Below, one piece after another: positions 9,090 through 17,731 of a DNA stretch of 64,000 nt. The notes beneath the pieces were generated by a model. The model worked only from the letters and a program-made list of their open reading frames with translations. It was not told where the DNA came from and made no database searches. The position numbers were made by a program, and so were the translations under genes. Position 1 is the stretch's first letter, and each line of letters starts with the position of its first letter. Source of the stretch: Telluribacter humicola (GTDB taxonomy: Bacteria; Bacteroidota; Bacteroidia; Cytophagales; Spirosomataceae); the NCBI RefSeq assembly GCF_017355935.1, contig NZ_JAFIQT010000001.1, positions 2,232,001 to 2,296,000 on the forward strand, read 5' to 3'.

Positions 9090-9143
9090 ATGGTCAACTA
9101 CCTTACTACAAGTCTGGTTAGAGATGTAGGTTGGGTGTTCTGC

Positions 9144-9440
9144 TCAATACGCTAGCATCTCGTGATGTTCCGGTACCGCCTTTGACAGTCTTTTTAGTTG
9201 TTGCATTATGAGAGCACATTGCTCGTACTCTTCTTTTGTTTCAAAAAATTTGATCACCTCCTCAACGAACGGGACTCCAAAGAAAAGCGCCATTGTATAG
9301 TAGTCGGCCTGGTATAGATAAATAGCAATGGTGCCGATCTGATTATTGATAACTCTGAATTGTAAAGAATGGGCTACTTCTGAATTGAAGTATTCTACGA
9401 GTTCTTCGGCCAGAGCAAAAGAATTGTTGAAGTTGTTCAT
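9144..9440 (-). CDS. Small hypothetical protein, 98 aa
   Basis: A 98-residue acidic, mostly helical protein (EELVEYFNSEVAHS, VPFVEEVIKFFETKEEYEQC) without export signal. It is AT-richer than the surrounding genes. No family is recognised. The ORF has a sensible protein composition and stands between two terminator-bounded genes, which favours it being real, but there is no direct support for expression. Confidence 0.45.
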   Translation of the reverse strand: MNNFNNSFALAEELVEYFNSEVAHSLQFRVINNQIGTIAIYLYQADYYTMALFFGVPFVEEVIKFFETKEEYEQCALIMQQLKRLSKAVPEHHEMLAY

Positions 9441-9705
9441 CAGGATGATAGAGGGTATAGTGTATGCGTAGAGGTAAATGTAGTTACAAAAAGCGAAACA
9501 GAGTAGCTTTAATAAAAATTTAATCTTGATTATAAATAGAGAGCCAATGACCTATCCTGCGTGTGAAGTTGCTGACTTAAAAAGGGGTGGTCTGGTACAA
9601 TTTTTAAGACGTATAGTTGAATAAAGGTCAGACATTGCCTGAATAACAGGTGCTGAATTTGACCAGCGAATGAGGAGATTGATTTTTCAACTAAACCGAA
9701 GTACA

Positions 9706-9942
9706 ATGGAACTACTCATAAAAGACCCACATAACGACGCCGAACTAAGACTGTCAGTTGAACCCGAAGACTACAATGGTGAGCAGGGGGTTCGAATAGT
9801 ATATCCCAATAAAGATTCGTTTGTGATGGTACAAAAAGATGGCGATTGGGAAGTAGTAGATGAGGATTTTGTCAATCCCGAATTGATTGAAGTGATAGGA
9901 AAAGCTTTACAACCCCGCGCCAGATATAATTCACTTTCCTGA
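9706..9942 (+). CDS. Small hypothetical protein, 78 aa
   Basis: A 78-residue acidic protein beginning MELLIKDPHNDAEL, with an amphipathic beta-rich middle (GVRIVYPNKDSFVMVQKDGDW). The frame extends upstream to an ATG at 9670, but those 12 residues are basic and unlike the rest, so 9706 is preferred. No signal peptide and no known domain. A stem-loop 62 bp downstream may end the transcript. Function unknown. Confidence 0.5.
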   Translation: MELLIKDPHNDAELRLSVEPEDYNGEQGVRIVYPNKDSFVMVQKDGDWEVVDEDFVNPELIEVIGKALQPRARYNSLS

Positions 9943-10306
9943 GGGAGGTTGTACCCATACTACTAGTATGATTCAAAGTCAATAACCAATGGTTTAGATC
10001 ATATAACCAGCCCCGCACAGGAGCTCTCTTGCGCGGGGCTGGTTAGTAAGGGACAACTTCTAAATACGTTTTTTATACCCGCATTAGGCCAGTAGCAAAT
10101 TACAGCCTTCCCGAATATAGGTTTATCAGCAGAATGCTTAGAAAATGCAGCAGCTATTCCTGAATATACTAGCTTAGGAAGGATTCCCACGATGAGAAAA
10201 TTATTACGCAGGCAGAACTACCCACAACAATTCGTATCCTTTCCAAAGCCGTTGATAAATAAATCTATTAGTAGGTAACTACAGATACAATAGACTATGT
10301 ATCTGC
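9943..10306. other. Intergenic region with one stem-loop
   Basis: Between the 78-aa gene and the convergent membrane-protein gene lies a perfect 13-bp inverted repeat (10004-10016 and 10033-10045, core CCAGCCCCGC) with a 16-nt loop, probably a terminator although it lacks a long T-run. I see no credible gene in the rest of the gap. Confidence 0.6.
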
Positions 10307-10990
10307 TCAGGCCAGGCGAATGGCACCGCTGGCGGGTACCCGGTGTTTATCAACCCAGTATGCCCACAGGACCAGGATCCACTGCAGTTGCCCGGCCCAT
10401 GCAATATCCATAACATTAGTAGGAGGCGGACCAAAAAGATTACCCAGGTGGATAAGGGCCAGAAACCCAACCAGTGACCAGAAGCCAATGCTGCCCACCT
10501 TGTCCAGTGCAGTGGTACTGCGTACATACAAGACCACTCCGGTAATGAACAGTATACTCTCTACGGCCACGCTACCTGCCAGTGAGTTCCACAAGCCTAG
10601 CCCTACCATAGGAGAGTCACCGGGGTACAGCGGCAGGTCAGGACGGTGCATGATGACATCCAGCAACCAGTGACTCAGCACACAGAACCCAATAATTAGA
10701 GCATCCTGTATGGCTCCTTCCCTTTTTCTTCTGATAATCCAGTACAGGACTCCTGCCAACAGGCTCCAGCCCAGCACCACCAGCAGACTATGGGAGATGG
10801 GGTAGTGGGTAAAGTCAAGGGGGGTAACCTCAGTAATACCAGGTTGGATGGTTACCTCTTCCAGCCCCAGGAGCAGAAAAGTCGGCCAGAGCAGATCGAG
10901 TAGCTGAGAGGCCAGAAACAGAGTACCCAGCGAAATGGCAGGCCGGACTGACTTGGCTCCGAAACCTACCCCAAAATGTCCAATAAACAT
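10307..10990 (-). CDS. Multipass membrane protein, YdjM/DUF457-like
   Basis: A 227-residue integral membrane protein with about five to six hydrophobic segments. Polar His/Asp residues are embedded at the starts of helices: MFIGHFGVGFGAK, SQLLDLLWP, HYPISHSLLVV and LSHWLLDVIMH. This pattern (H, D, HS, H..D) matches the family annotated as membrane-bound metal-dependent hydrolases (YdjM / DUF457), in which these residues are thought to bind metal. The reaction is unknown. It is a single gene, divergent from mqo. Confidence 0.65.
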   Translation of the reverse strand: MFIGHFGVGFGAKSVRPAISLGTLFLASQLLDLLWPTFLLLGLEEVTIQPGITEVTPLDFTHYPISHSLLVVLGWSLLAGVLYWIIRRKREGAIQDALIIGFCVLSHWLLDVIMHRPDLPLYPGDSPMVGLGLWNSLAGSVAVESILFITGVVLYVRSTTALDKVGSIGFWSLVGFLALIHLGNLFGPPPTNVMDIAWAGQLQWILVLWAYWVDKHRVPASGAIRLA

Positions 10991-11331
10991 AGCGCGTAAA
11001 GATTATGAGGATTAATAGATTATGACAGGTATTAGAATGGTATCAGACCGTAAAACTGATAGTCAAAGGTACAGGGGGGAGATTAGTAAAATCCAATAAA
11101 ATTGGATGAAATGGCTAGAAAAAAGGAAGAAACCTACAATTTAAATGATGAAGCAAACTAACTACTTAGGAAGTAGTGTCGGGTATTCTATAATTATATT
11201 CCTTTGCACCAAATATCAGTCAGAAGCTCCCTTTGGGAACAGGATTTGTAATGTGATAACGGTAGCTGGCCTGAACCTTTAGGTAGCTCATAAGTTTGAA
11301 TGAGATAGACAATTGTTAAATATACAATAGA
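10991..11331 (+). promoter_or_regulatory. Divergent intergenic region upstream of mqo
   Basis: A 341-bp gap carrying both outward promoters. On the plus strand TTCCTTTG followed by CACC (11199-11210) is a one-mismatch version of the TAnnTTTG box and would give a leader of about 120 nt for mqo. The leader has only a small TCCC-ttt-GGGA hairpin. No gene or riboswitch was recognised here. Confidence 0.3.
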
Positions 11332-12840
11332 ATGACAGCCCAAAGTAAATCCATAAAAGGTACAAATCCCGATGTGGTTTTGATCGGTGCGGGAATCATG
11401 AGTGCTACTCTTGGTATGCTACTTAAAGAGTTACAGCCTGATCTGACCATTGAGATTATTGAAAGACTTGACGTAGCCGCCGCTGAGAGTTCCGATGCCT
11501 GGAACAATGCCGGCACCGGCCACGCGGCTTTCTGCGAACTTAACTATACACCCCAGCGTGCTGATGGGTCCGTTGATACCTCCAAAGCGGTCAAGATCGC
11601 AGAGTCGTTTGAGGTGTCACGGCAATTCTGGGCCTATCTTATTCAGAAGGAGCTCGTGCAGTTGCCCGATTCATTTATCCGGAGACTGCCCCACATGAGT
11701 TTTGTATGGGGGGATGAAAACGTAGATTATCTGAGGAAGCGGTACGAAGCCATGCGGGAGTGCCACTTGTTTGAAGATATGGAGTACTCGGAAGATCCCC
11801 GTCAGCTCAAAGAGTGGATGCCCCTGGTGATGGAAGGACGTGACCCCAACCAGAAGGTTGCTGCTACCTATATGCCTATCGGTACCGACGTAAACTTCGG
11901 AGCCCTGACCCGCAGTATGTTTGAAAGTCTGCAGCAGATGGAAGGAGTAACCCTGCACTTCGACCAGGAGGTAAATGACCTGGATCGCAATAAGAATGGC
12001 TGGGAAATACGTGTTAAGGATACAAGGACGGATAAGAAAAGAAAGATACGGGCCAAGTTCGTGTTTATCGGTGCGGGTGGTGGCTCATTGCCGCTGCTGC
12101 TGAAATCCGGTATCCCCGAAGGAAAAGGTTTCGGTGGATTCCCGGTAAGTGGTCAGTGGCTACGTTGTACCAATCCGGAGGTGATCAATCGTCACCATGC
12201 CAAAGTATACGGTAAAGCTTCGGTAGGCTCACCACCGATGTCGGTACCTCACCTGGATACCCGCATGATCAAAGGAAAGCAGGAGCTGTTGTTTGGCCCT
12301 TACGCGGGCTTTACGACCAAGTTCCTCAAGCAGGGCTCGTACTTTGACCTGCCGCTTTCGGTGAAGCTGCAGAACATCCGCCCCATGATCTCGGCGGGTC
12401 TGCACAATATTCCCCTTACCCGGTATCTCATTGACCAGGTACGCCAGTCGCCCGAAGACAAGTTTGAGGCCCTGAAAGAGTACTTCCCCGAAGCCCGCAT
12501 GGAGGACTGGGAACTGGAAGTAGCCGGAAAACGGGTACAGGTAATCAAGAAGGATCAGAAAGGCGGTGGTGTACTGGAGTTTGGTACCGAGGTAGTAAGC
12601 GCCGCCGATGGTAGCATTGCAGCCCTGTTAGGTGCCTCACCGGGTGCCTCTACGGCCGTGTCCATCATGCTGACCCTGCTGGAGCGTTGCTTCCCCAATC
12701 AGCTCCAGTCGGAGGCCTGGCAGCAAAAGCTCAGAGACATGATACCGTCCCACGGAAAGTCTCTAGCCAAAGATGCCCAGCTCTGCCGCGAAATACGTGA
12801 CTACACCAGCGAAGTACTCGGCCTGGAAATGGTAGGGTAG
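11332..12840 (+). CDS. mqo: Malate:quinone oxidoreductase
   Basis: A 502-residue FAD-dependent, membrane-associated enzyme that oxidises malate to oxaloacetate and passes electrons to the quinone pool in the TCA cycle. The Rossmann motif VVLIGAGIMSATLGMLL (residues about 15-31), the SSDAWNNAGTGHAAFCELNYTP segment and the C-terminal GASPGASTAVSIML segment are diagnostic. Length is standard. Its last 26 codons are duplicated at 14581-14658 together with the terminator, a sign of recombination with the neighbouring lipoprotein array. Confidence 0.97.
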   Translation: MTAQSKSIKGTNPDVVLIGAGIMSATLGMLLKELQPDLTIEIIERLDVAAAESSDAWNNAGTGHAAFCELNYTPQRADGSVDTSKAVKIAESFEVSRQFWAYLIQKELVQLPDSFIRRLPHMSFVWGDENVDYLRKRYEAMRECHLFEDMEYSEDPRQLKEWMPLVMEGRDPNQKVAATYMPIGTDVNFGALTRSMFESLQQMEGVTLHFDQEVNDLDRNKNGWEIRVKDTRTDKKRKIRAKFVFIGAGGGSLPLLLKSGIPEGKGFGGFPVSGQWLRCTNPEVINRHHAKVYGKASVGSPPMSVPHLDTRMIKGKQELLFGPYAGFTTKFLKQGSYFDLPLSVKLQNIRPMISAGLHNIPLTRYLIDQVRQSPEDKFEALKEYFPEARMEDWELEVAGKRVQVIKKDQKGGGVLEFGTEVVSAADGSIAALLGASPGASTAVSIMLTLLERCFPNQLQSEAWQQKLRDMIPSHGKSLAKDAQLCREIRDYTSEVLGLEMVG

Positions 12841-12861
12841 TGGCTAGTTTAAGTTTAGTTT

Positions 12862-12908
12862 ATAAACACAGAGAGCCTGTCAGTTGCTGACAGGCTCTCT
12901 GTGTTTAT
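12862..12908. terminator. Bidirectional terminator after mqo
   Basis: A 22-bp perfect stem with TTG loop (core CACAGAGAGCCTGTCAG). It serves mqo on the plus strand and, through the former propeller-gene tail, the minus strand. A near copy lies at 14674-14716. Confidence 0.9.
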
Positions 12909-12920
12909 GGAGATCAAAGC

Positions 12921-12988
12921 TTAGTGCTTTTGTTTAGCTACAAAAATATCATTCGAACGGGATATAAGGGTAGTTGTTCCGAAAGTAG
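12921..12988 (-). pseudogene. 3' stub of a propeller-lipoprotein gene
   Basis: Read on the minus strand, the sequence codes for a peptide ending SNDIFVAKQKH and a stop, matching the C-terminus of the gene at 14731-16131 (SNDIFVAKYKH, stop) at exactly the same distance from the terminator (1810-bp offset). About 23 codons remain. The rest of the gene is missing and the stop of the next array gene follows at 13002. It is therefore a leftover of a duplication or insertion event. Confidence 0.85.
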
Positions 12989-13001
12989 CCTAGCCTGTAC
13001 C

Positions 13002-14255
13002 TTACTCTTTGTACGTAGCAACAAAATTATCTGTTTGTCCCGCGGAGGTCAGGTTGGTGCCTGCTATAGTGGGAGTACCTTCGAAGGTACCCAGGAGGTG
13101 GATGATGCCGCCTTTACCCAGCACAATCTTTCTAACTGCTTCATTCTGGAGACCTCCTTCGCGTATTACCCATTTCAGAGAGCCGTTTTTATCATACTTT
13201 GCTATCATCACATCGGTACCTCCACTGGAAGTAAGCGTTTGTCCCTCAATAGTTTTGGTACCACTAAAAGTAGCAGCTAAATAGAAATCTCCATTTAAAC
13301 TAACAACTATATCACTTACGGTAGACGTTTCCTTGTGCCATTCTATCCCTCCATTACTGTTTAGTTTTGTAGTTACAGCTCCGGTCTGAACATAGCTGTT
13401 ACCAGCGCCATCTACTCCTATATGCCTCCCCTCTCCCCAATTAGCCTGGCGTACCGCGTCTATCCACTGCTGTGTACCGTCGGGAGTATATTTTACTGCA
13501 AAGGAGGTATATCCATTAACATCTATACCCTCGAACGTAGGGCCTGAAGCAGTAAAGCCGGACATAAATACGTTACCTGCCTGATCAAGGGCTAATCCAA
13601 AGCCAAAATCCGCACTGTTTCCTCCTAGCTGCTTGACCCATTGTAGGGTACCTTCTTTGGTCACCTTGAGCAGAAAGATATCCTCTCTGCCTCCCAATTT
13701 TACATCCGGTGATTTTGAAGTTAGCTCAGTTGAACCAAAGTTGACAGTGCCAGAAAACCAGCCGGTCATATAGGTGTTTCCAGCCTCATCAGTAACAATA
13801 TTAACTGGGAGCAAACTGCCAGAACCTGTTTTAGATAGAATCCACCGGAAAGTGCCGTCCTTGGTATAGCTAGCGAGGTACACCGCACCCTCCCCGGATT
13901 GTCCAAAGTCATCCCTACTACCTAAGTTCCCGTGGGCTATATAAATAGTACCTGTCGCATCTACAGCCACCAACTTGTTTGAAGGATCAGCAATTTGTTT
14001 CAGATCATTCTTCCATTGTATCACTCCGCTATTGGTATATTTTGCAATGAAATGTCCATCCTGATTTCCCATCATTAACAGATCGCCCTGCGGGTCCCGT
14101 GCAAGGCTGTATATATCATCAGATCCTGTCCCCCCTGTTCGCCAAGCTCCTAATGCTTGAGGTAAAGTGGAGGGGGATGGCTCTAATTCGTGATCCTGAC
14201 AGCCCGTCAGTAGTGATACAGTTAAAAGGGTTGTCAGAATAGTGATTTTTTTCAT
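13002..14255 (-). CDS. Seven-repeat SBBP beta-propeller lipoprotein (array gene 9, last in the series)
   Basis: A 417-residue lipoprotein with lipobox LLTGC, the mature end starting Cys-Gln-Asp-His. Seven repeats follow, anchored on GDLLMMG, GTIYIAH, GNTYMTG, GNVFMSG, GNSYVQT, GDFYLAA and GIIHLLG, each ending in a 'W...' strand. SBBP repeats (PF06739) form one blade each, so this is one full propeller. It is the most diverged member; with the gene at 25096 it shares a LGGRED/IGGRED segment in blade 3 and a similar far-upstream sequence. It ends FVATYKE. It probably sits on the outer membrane; ligand unknown. It is flanked by a 220-bp direct repeat. Confidence 0.85.
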   Translation of the reverse strand: MKKITILTTLLTVSLLTGCQDHELEPSPSTLPQALGAWRTGGTGSDDIYSLARDPQGDLLMMGNQDGHFIAKYTNSGVIQWKNDLKQIADPSNKLVAVDATGTIYIAHGNLGSRDDFGQSGEGAVYLASYTKDGTFRWILSKTGSGSLLPVNIVTDEAGNTYMTGWFSGTVNFGSTELTSKSPDVKLGGREDIFLLKVTKEGTLQWVKQLGGNSADFGFGLALDQAGNVFMSGFTASGPTFEGIDVNGYTSFAVKYTPDGTQQWIDAVRQANWGEGRHIGVDGAGNSYVQTGAVTTKLNSNGGIEWHKETSTVSDIVVSLNGDFYLAATFSGTKTIEGQTLTSSGGTDVMIAKYDKNGSLKWVIREGGLQNEAVRKIVLGKGGIIHLLGTFEGTPTIAGTNLTSAGQTDNFVATYKE

Positions 14256-14580
14256 GTTGGATAGGTGTATTATATTGAACTCAATTTTTACTGTTTTTTA
14301 ATTTCGGGACATACTCATCAATCAGAGCGGATAGTCATTAAAAAATATCCATCTACAAGTACCACTTATAAATGGATATACTAAATCAGGAGCCTGATGC
14401 TTTGAATCATAGATTCGGAAAAGACTAGTTAGTGAGTTGTATAGTAACTCATCAGGTAGTGGTTGAGCTGTGAGAAGGCAAATGTGCATCATTTAGCCCT
14501 GAGGAGCAAAATTTATACAATAACTTTTTATTAAATTTATTCAACGGTATCTCTTTGGATCGCATCCTAATAGAAGGTTC
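14256..14580 (-). promoter_or_regulatory. Upstream region of array gene 9 with promoter-like box
   Basis: 325 bp without a gene. On the minus strand TTG (14544-14542) and TATTGTAT (from 14522) are separated by 19 bp, the spacing of Bacteroidota promoters, although the -7 box is a poor TAnnTTTG match. The same arrangement occurs far upstream of the gene at 25096. It predicts a leader of about 250 nt. A small ATCAGG/CCTGAT hairpin lies near 14385-14399. Confidence 0.35.
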
Positions 14581-14658
14581 CTGGCCAAAGATGCCCAGCT
14601 CTGCCGCGAAATACGCAACTACACCAGCGAAGTACTCGGTTTGGAAATGGTAGGGTAG
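14581..14658 (+). pseudogene. Truncated copy of the mqo 3' end
   Basis: These 78 bp code for the last 26 codons of mqo, in frame to the stop, with only one visible amino-acid change (REIRN for REIRD). Nothing of mqo precedes them: the sequence upstream is the promoter region of array gene 9. The fragment has no start codon and is a recombination scar. Confidence 0.9.
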
Positions 14659-14673
14659 TATAATTATATATTA

Positions 14674-14716
14674 ATACACAGAGAGCCTGTCAGTTACTGA
14701 CAGGCTCTCTGTGTAT
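14674..14716. terminator. Bidirectional terminator, copy 2
   Basis: A 20-bp stem with TTA loop, near identical to the terminator at 12862-12908. It ends array gene 8 on the minus strand, 15 bp after its stop. Confidence 0.9.
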
Positions 14717-14730
14717 ATGGAGATCAAAGA

Positions 14731-16131
14731 TTAGTGCTTGTATTTAGCAACGAAAATGTCATTAGAATGGGAGGTAAGCGTAGTTGTTCCGAATGTAGCA
14801 CTACCAAGAAATGATCCGGTCACCGTCATATTTCCTAGTGCATCAACAGCAATGCCATGACCTTCATCAATGCCACCCGTTGCTCCCGCTTTCTCCGCCC
14901 AAACGAAAGTCCCAGTAGAAGTATATTTCATGATAAAAATATCTCTATCGAAAAGTCCTCCAGTAGTAAGCGTTGTAGTTCCAAAAGTTGCGACATCAGA
15001 ATAAGTCCCGGTAACATATACATAGCCATTATCATCTGCAGAAATACTAAATCCAAGATCAAAACCTGTTCCTCCTCCTCTTCTTGCCCACAGGACTTCT
15101 CCATTACTGCTATATTTGGTTAAAAAGACGTCCATCCATCTTGTGCCAGAAAGCACATGTGTACCAAATGTGGCAGTATCAGTAAAGGATCCAGTTAAAT
15201 ATACATCACCATTTTTATCCGTAACAATACTACCCCCGTCATCGTGTTGAGGGCCTCCCGCTTTCTGTACCCACTGAAGTTGACCATGTTGATTATATTT
15301 AGCAATAAAAATGTCAGCAAGACCACTTGAAGTGAGAGTAGTTGTATTAAAGATAGCTCTCCCATTGAATAATCCAGTTACATATACATTTCCGCTTTTA
15401 TCTACTACTATTCCATTACCTTGATCAATTTCACCAAAGCTTCCTATGATACTTGTGGCTTTTTGGACCCACTGCCCCTCTCCATTTGTATTATATTTGG
15501 CAATAAAAATATCACTTACGTCACTGGAAGTAAGTGTAGTTGCGCCAACAACTATTTTTTCATCGAAATTACCTGTCACATATACATTACCACTTTCATC
15601 GACTGTAATACTACGCCCGAAATCATTGCCTGCACCTCCTATTTGCTGAACCCATTGTACCTCTCCACTGCTACTATATTTGACTATGAATGCATCATAG
15701 ACAGTAGCAATATGATTTGAGCCATTGGAAACAATTGTAGTGGAGCCAAATGTAGCCGAATGCTGAAAGCGTCCAGTAACATATACATTACCCTGAATAT
15801 CTACAGCAATAGCTTGTCCATTGTCGGAACCTGATCCTCCTCCATTTTTGGCCCACTCTACTTCGCCGTTGCTATTATATTTAACAACAAACATATCATT
15901 ATATCCACTGCCAGAAAGTGTAGTTGTTCCGAAATTTGCCTTGTCATAGAAGAATCCAGTTACATATGTGTTGCCGTTTTTGTCCACAGCTACTCCCAAA
16001 CCTTCGTCATGACCAGAGCCACCTTCACTCCATGCCATTACATCTTCGGGTAGAGGTTCCAGATTATGATCCTGACAGCCTGTTACAAAGGCTATCAAGA
16101 GTGAAGTTAGTAGAATAGCTATTCTTTTCAT
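14731..16131 (-). CDS. Seven-repeat SBBP beta-propeller lipoprotein (array gene 8)
   Basis: A 466-residue lipoprotein with signal peptide MKRIAILLTSLLIAFVTGC and mature start CQDHNLEP. The seven repeats are very regular: GNTYVTGFF, GNVYVTGRF, GNVYVTGNF, GNVYVTGLF, GDVYLTGSF, GYVYVTGTY and GNMTVTGSF, each followed by 'FGTTTL', a variable loop, 'D.F..KY' and 'W'. It belongs to the N-terminal subtype PEDVMAW. It is the likely source of the stub at 12921. The acidic stretch behind the lipidated Cys resembles Bacteroidota lipoprotein export signals, so surface exposure is possible but inferred. The 5' leader is shared with array genes 2, 3, 4 and 6. Confidence 0.9.
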   Translation of the reverse strand: MKRIAILLTSLLIAFVTGCQDHNLEPLPEDVMAWSEGGSGHDEGLGVAVDKNGNTYVTGFFYDKANFGTTTLSGSGYNDMFVVKYNSNGEVEWAKNGGGSGSDNGQAIAVDIQGNVYVTGRFQHSATFGSTTIVSNGSNHIATVYDAFIVKYSSSGEVQWVQQIGGAGNDFGRSITVDESGNVYVTGNFDEKIVVGATTLTSSDVSDIFIAKYNTNGEGQWVQKATSIIGSFGEIDQGNGIVVDKSGNVYVTGLFNGRAIFNTTTLTSSGLADIFIAKYNQHGQLQWVQKAGGPQHDDGGSIVTDKNGDVYLTGSFTDTATFGTHVLSGTRWMDVFLTKYSSNGEVLWARRGGGTGFDLGFSISADDNGYVYVTGTYSDVATFGTTTLTTGGLFDRDIFIMKYTSTGTFVWAEKAGATGGIDEGHGIAVDALGNMTVTGSFLGSATFGTTTLTSHSNDIFVAKYKH

Positions 16132-16196
16132 GATGTAGTTGTGTAAGTGTGAATATATTGATTTGGATATGAATTTTTTAAGTGTGATCTGTTTTG

Positions 16197-16240
16197 ACAG
16201 AAAAAGCCAGGCAGTTATTGGTTGAGATAGCTGCCGGGTT
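16197..16240 (-). terminator. Stem-loop after array gene 7
   Basis: An imperfect stem (GGCAGTTAT with ATAGCTGCC, G-U pairs) lies directly behind the stop at 16245, with an A-run on the plus strand that gives a T-run on the minus strand. It resembles the stems after array genes 4, 5 and 6. Confidence 0.65.
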
Positions 16241-16244
16241 AATA

Positions 16245-17645
16245 TTATTCTTTATAGCGGGCTAAGAAGATGTCAGTATCACCGGCTGCGGTAAGTGTTC
16301 TACCGGCTAGTGTGGTACTATTAGAATAATACCCTATAACAAATAAATATCCGGCAGGACTCAGCGCTAATCCATGCGCAACATCTTCCTTTGTACCTCC
16401 GTCCCTAAGCGACCACTGAACTTGGCCGTCTCTATTATACTTGGTTATAAATATATCTCTTTCACCATTAGAGGCTAAAGCGTGTCCTCCTATGGTTATT
16501 GAGTTTAAAAACGATCCAGTCACAAATACATCACTATTCTTATTTACGGCCACTCCGTAAGCAAAGCCAAGGAATTCACCAATTTTTTTTGTCCAAACGA
16601 AGGTGCCACTGCCAGTTATTTTTGTAATGTATGTAGCCCCGGAAGAAGCTGATAAGGCAGTTTCCCCAAACGCCACTGTTTCTCCACCTACTGCTCCCGC
16701 TACGTAAATATTCTTGTCCTCATCAATAGTTATACTTTGCCCATACGTACCGGTACTTCCTTGAGTTGTTTTTACCCACTGGGCAACCCCATTGTTATCG
16801 TATTTTGCAATGAAGACTTCATCCAAACCAAGATTAGAAGTAATAGTTATATTACCAAAAGACACTCCACCAAAGCCTGAGGTAGCTACTTTACCTGTTA
16901 CATATACATTACCGTCAATATCTATGGCTATATCATTTCCGGTATCCCAATGTATTCCCCCAGCACTTTGTGCCCACTGAAATATACCATCAGGGTTAAG
17001 CTTGGCTACGAAGATCTCTGTATTATTGATATAGCGGGTTCCTTGGGAGTTGTTTAGATTGAAGTTGCCAAAAGTTACTGTATTATCGAAAGTACCTGTG
17101 ATAAATACATTACCAACGCCATCTACGGCTATACCAGAGCCATATTCATTTATCTCTCCAGTACCTCTTTGCACCCATAAAATACTACCGTTGCCATCCA
17201 GCTTAAGAATAAATACATCAGTAATAATGGATGTAAAAGTTGTTTCTCCGAATGTGGATGTACCAACAAATGTTCCAATGATATATACATTGCCATTACC
17301 ATCAACTGCTATATCATTTCCCTGATCATTATTAGTCCCCCCGGCTTTGAATGCCCATAAAACATCGCCATTGCTGCTGTATTTGACAATAAATACGTCA
17401 CTACTGCCGGTAGATGTAAGCGTTATAGAGCCAAAGGTAACTGTGCCGGTGAAGGAGCCTGTGGCATACACATTCCCGCTATTGTCTACCGTTGTGGCAT
17501 ATCCTCGATCTTCTGTTGGTCCGCCTGTGCTCCAGGCAGTCTCTTCCAATGGTGGATTGTTTGGATCTGGTTCAAAAACGTGATCCTGGCAGCCTGTTAC
17601 AAAGGCTATGAGTAGTGAGGTTAGTAGAATTGCAGCTTGTTTCAT
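16245..17645 (-). CDS. Seven-repeat SBBP beta-propeller lipoprotein (array gene 7)
   Basis: A 466-residue lipoprotein, signal peptide MKQAAILLTSLLIAFVTGC, mature start CQDHVFEPDPNNPP (the 'NNPP' subtype shared with array genes 1 and 5). Seven repeats: GNVYATG, GNVYIIG, GNVFITG, GNVYVTG, KNIYVAG, SDVFVTG and GYLFVIG. It ends FLARYKE. Loop sequences between blades differ strongly from its neighbours while the signal peptide is almost identical to that of array gene 8, which points to shuffling or conversion limited to the 5' end. Confidence 0.9.
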   Translation of the reverse strand: MKQAAILLTSLLIAFVTGCQDHVFEPDPNNPPLEETAWSTGGPTEDRGYATTVDNSGNVYATGSFTGTVTFGSITLTSTGSSDVFIVKYSSNGDVLWAFKAGGTNNDQGNDIAVDGNGNVYIIGTFVGTSTFGETTFTSIITDVFILKLDGNGSILWVQRGTGEINEYGSGIAVDGVGNVFITGTFDNTVTFGNFNLNNSQGTRYINNTEIFVAKLNPDGIFQWAQSAGGIHWDTGNDIAIDIDGNVYVTGKVATSGFGGVSFGNITITSNLGLDEVFIAKYDNNGVAQWVKTTQGSTGTYGQSITIDEDKNIYVAGAVGGETVAFGETALSASSGATYITKITGSGTFVWTKKIGEFLGFAYGVAVNKNSDVFVTGSFLNSITIGGHALASNGERDIFITKYNRDGQVQWSLRDGGTKEDVAHGLALSPAGYLFVIGYYSNSTTLAGRTLTAAGDTDIFLARYKE

Positions 17646-17686
17646 GGTATGGATAAGGAAATTGAATATGAGAATAGTTCGAAACT

Positions 17687-17729
17687 AAAACCAGGTGGCT
17701 GTCGCTGTACGCTTCAGCCACCTGGTTTT
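17687..17729 (-). terminator. Terminator after array gene 6
   Basis: A perfect 15-bp stem (AAAACCAGGTGGCTG) with a 13-nt loop just behind the stop at 17732. The sequence differs from the other stems in the array. Confidence 0.9.
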
Positions 17730-17731
17730 CC

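Larger units (their letters stand above)
12763..12990. repeat. Direct repeat, copy 1 (mqo tail, terminator, propeller-gene tail)
   Basis: This segment of about 225 bp recurs at 14581-14800. It contains the last 26 mqo codons, a terminator and the last ~23 codons of a propeller-lipoprotein gene. The mqo parts differ at 5 of 78 positions by my hand alignment; the spacer before the terminator differs by 8 bp in length. The two copies bracket the first array gene. Confidence 0.85.
14581..14800. repeat. Direct repeat, copy 2
   Basis: The partner of 12763-12990: mqo tail, terminator and the intact 3' end of the gene at 14731. The two copies bound a segment of about 1.6 kb that carries exactly one array gene and its upstream region. 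Confidence 0.85.

Noticed and set aside
9999-10190. 63-codon minus-strand ORF
   Set aside because: It ends within the terminator-like inverted repeat at 10004-10045 and shows no protein-like features.
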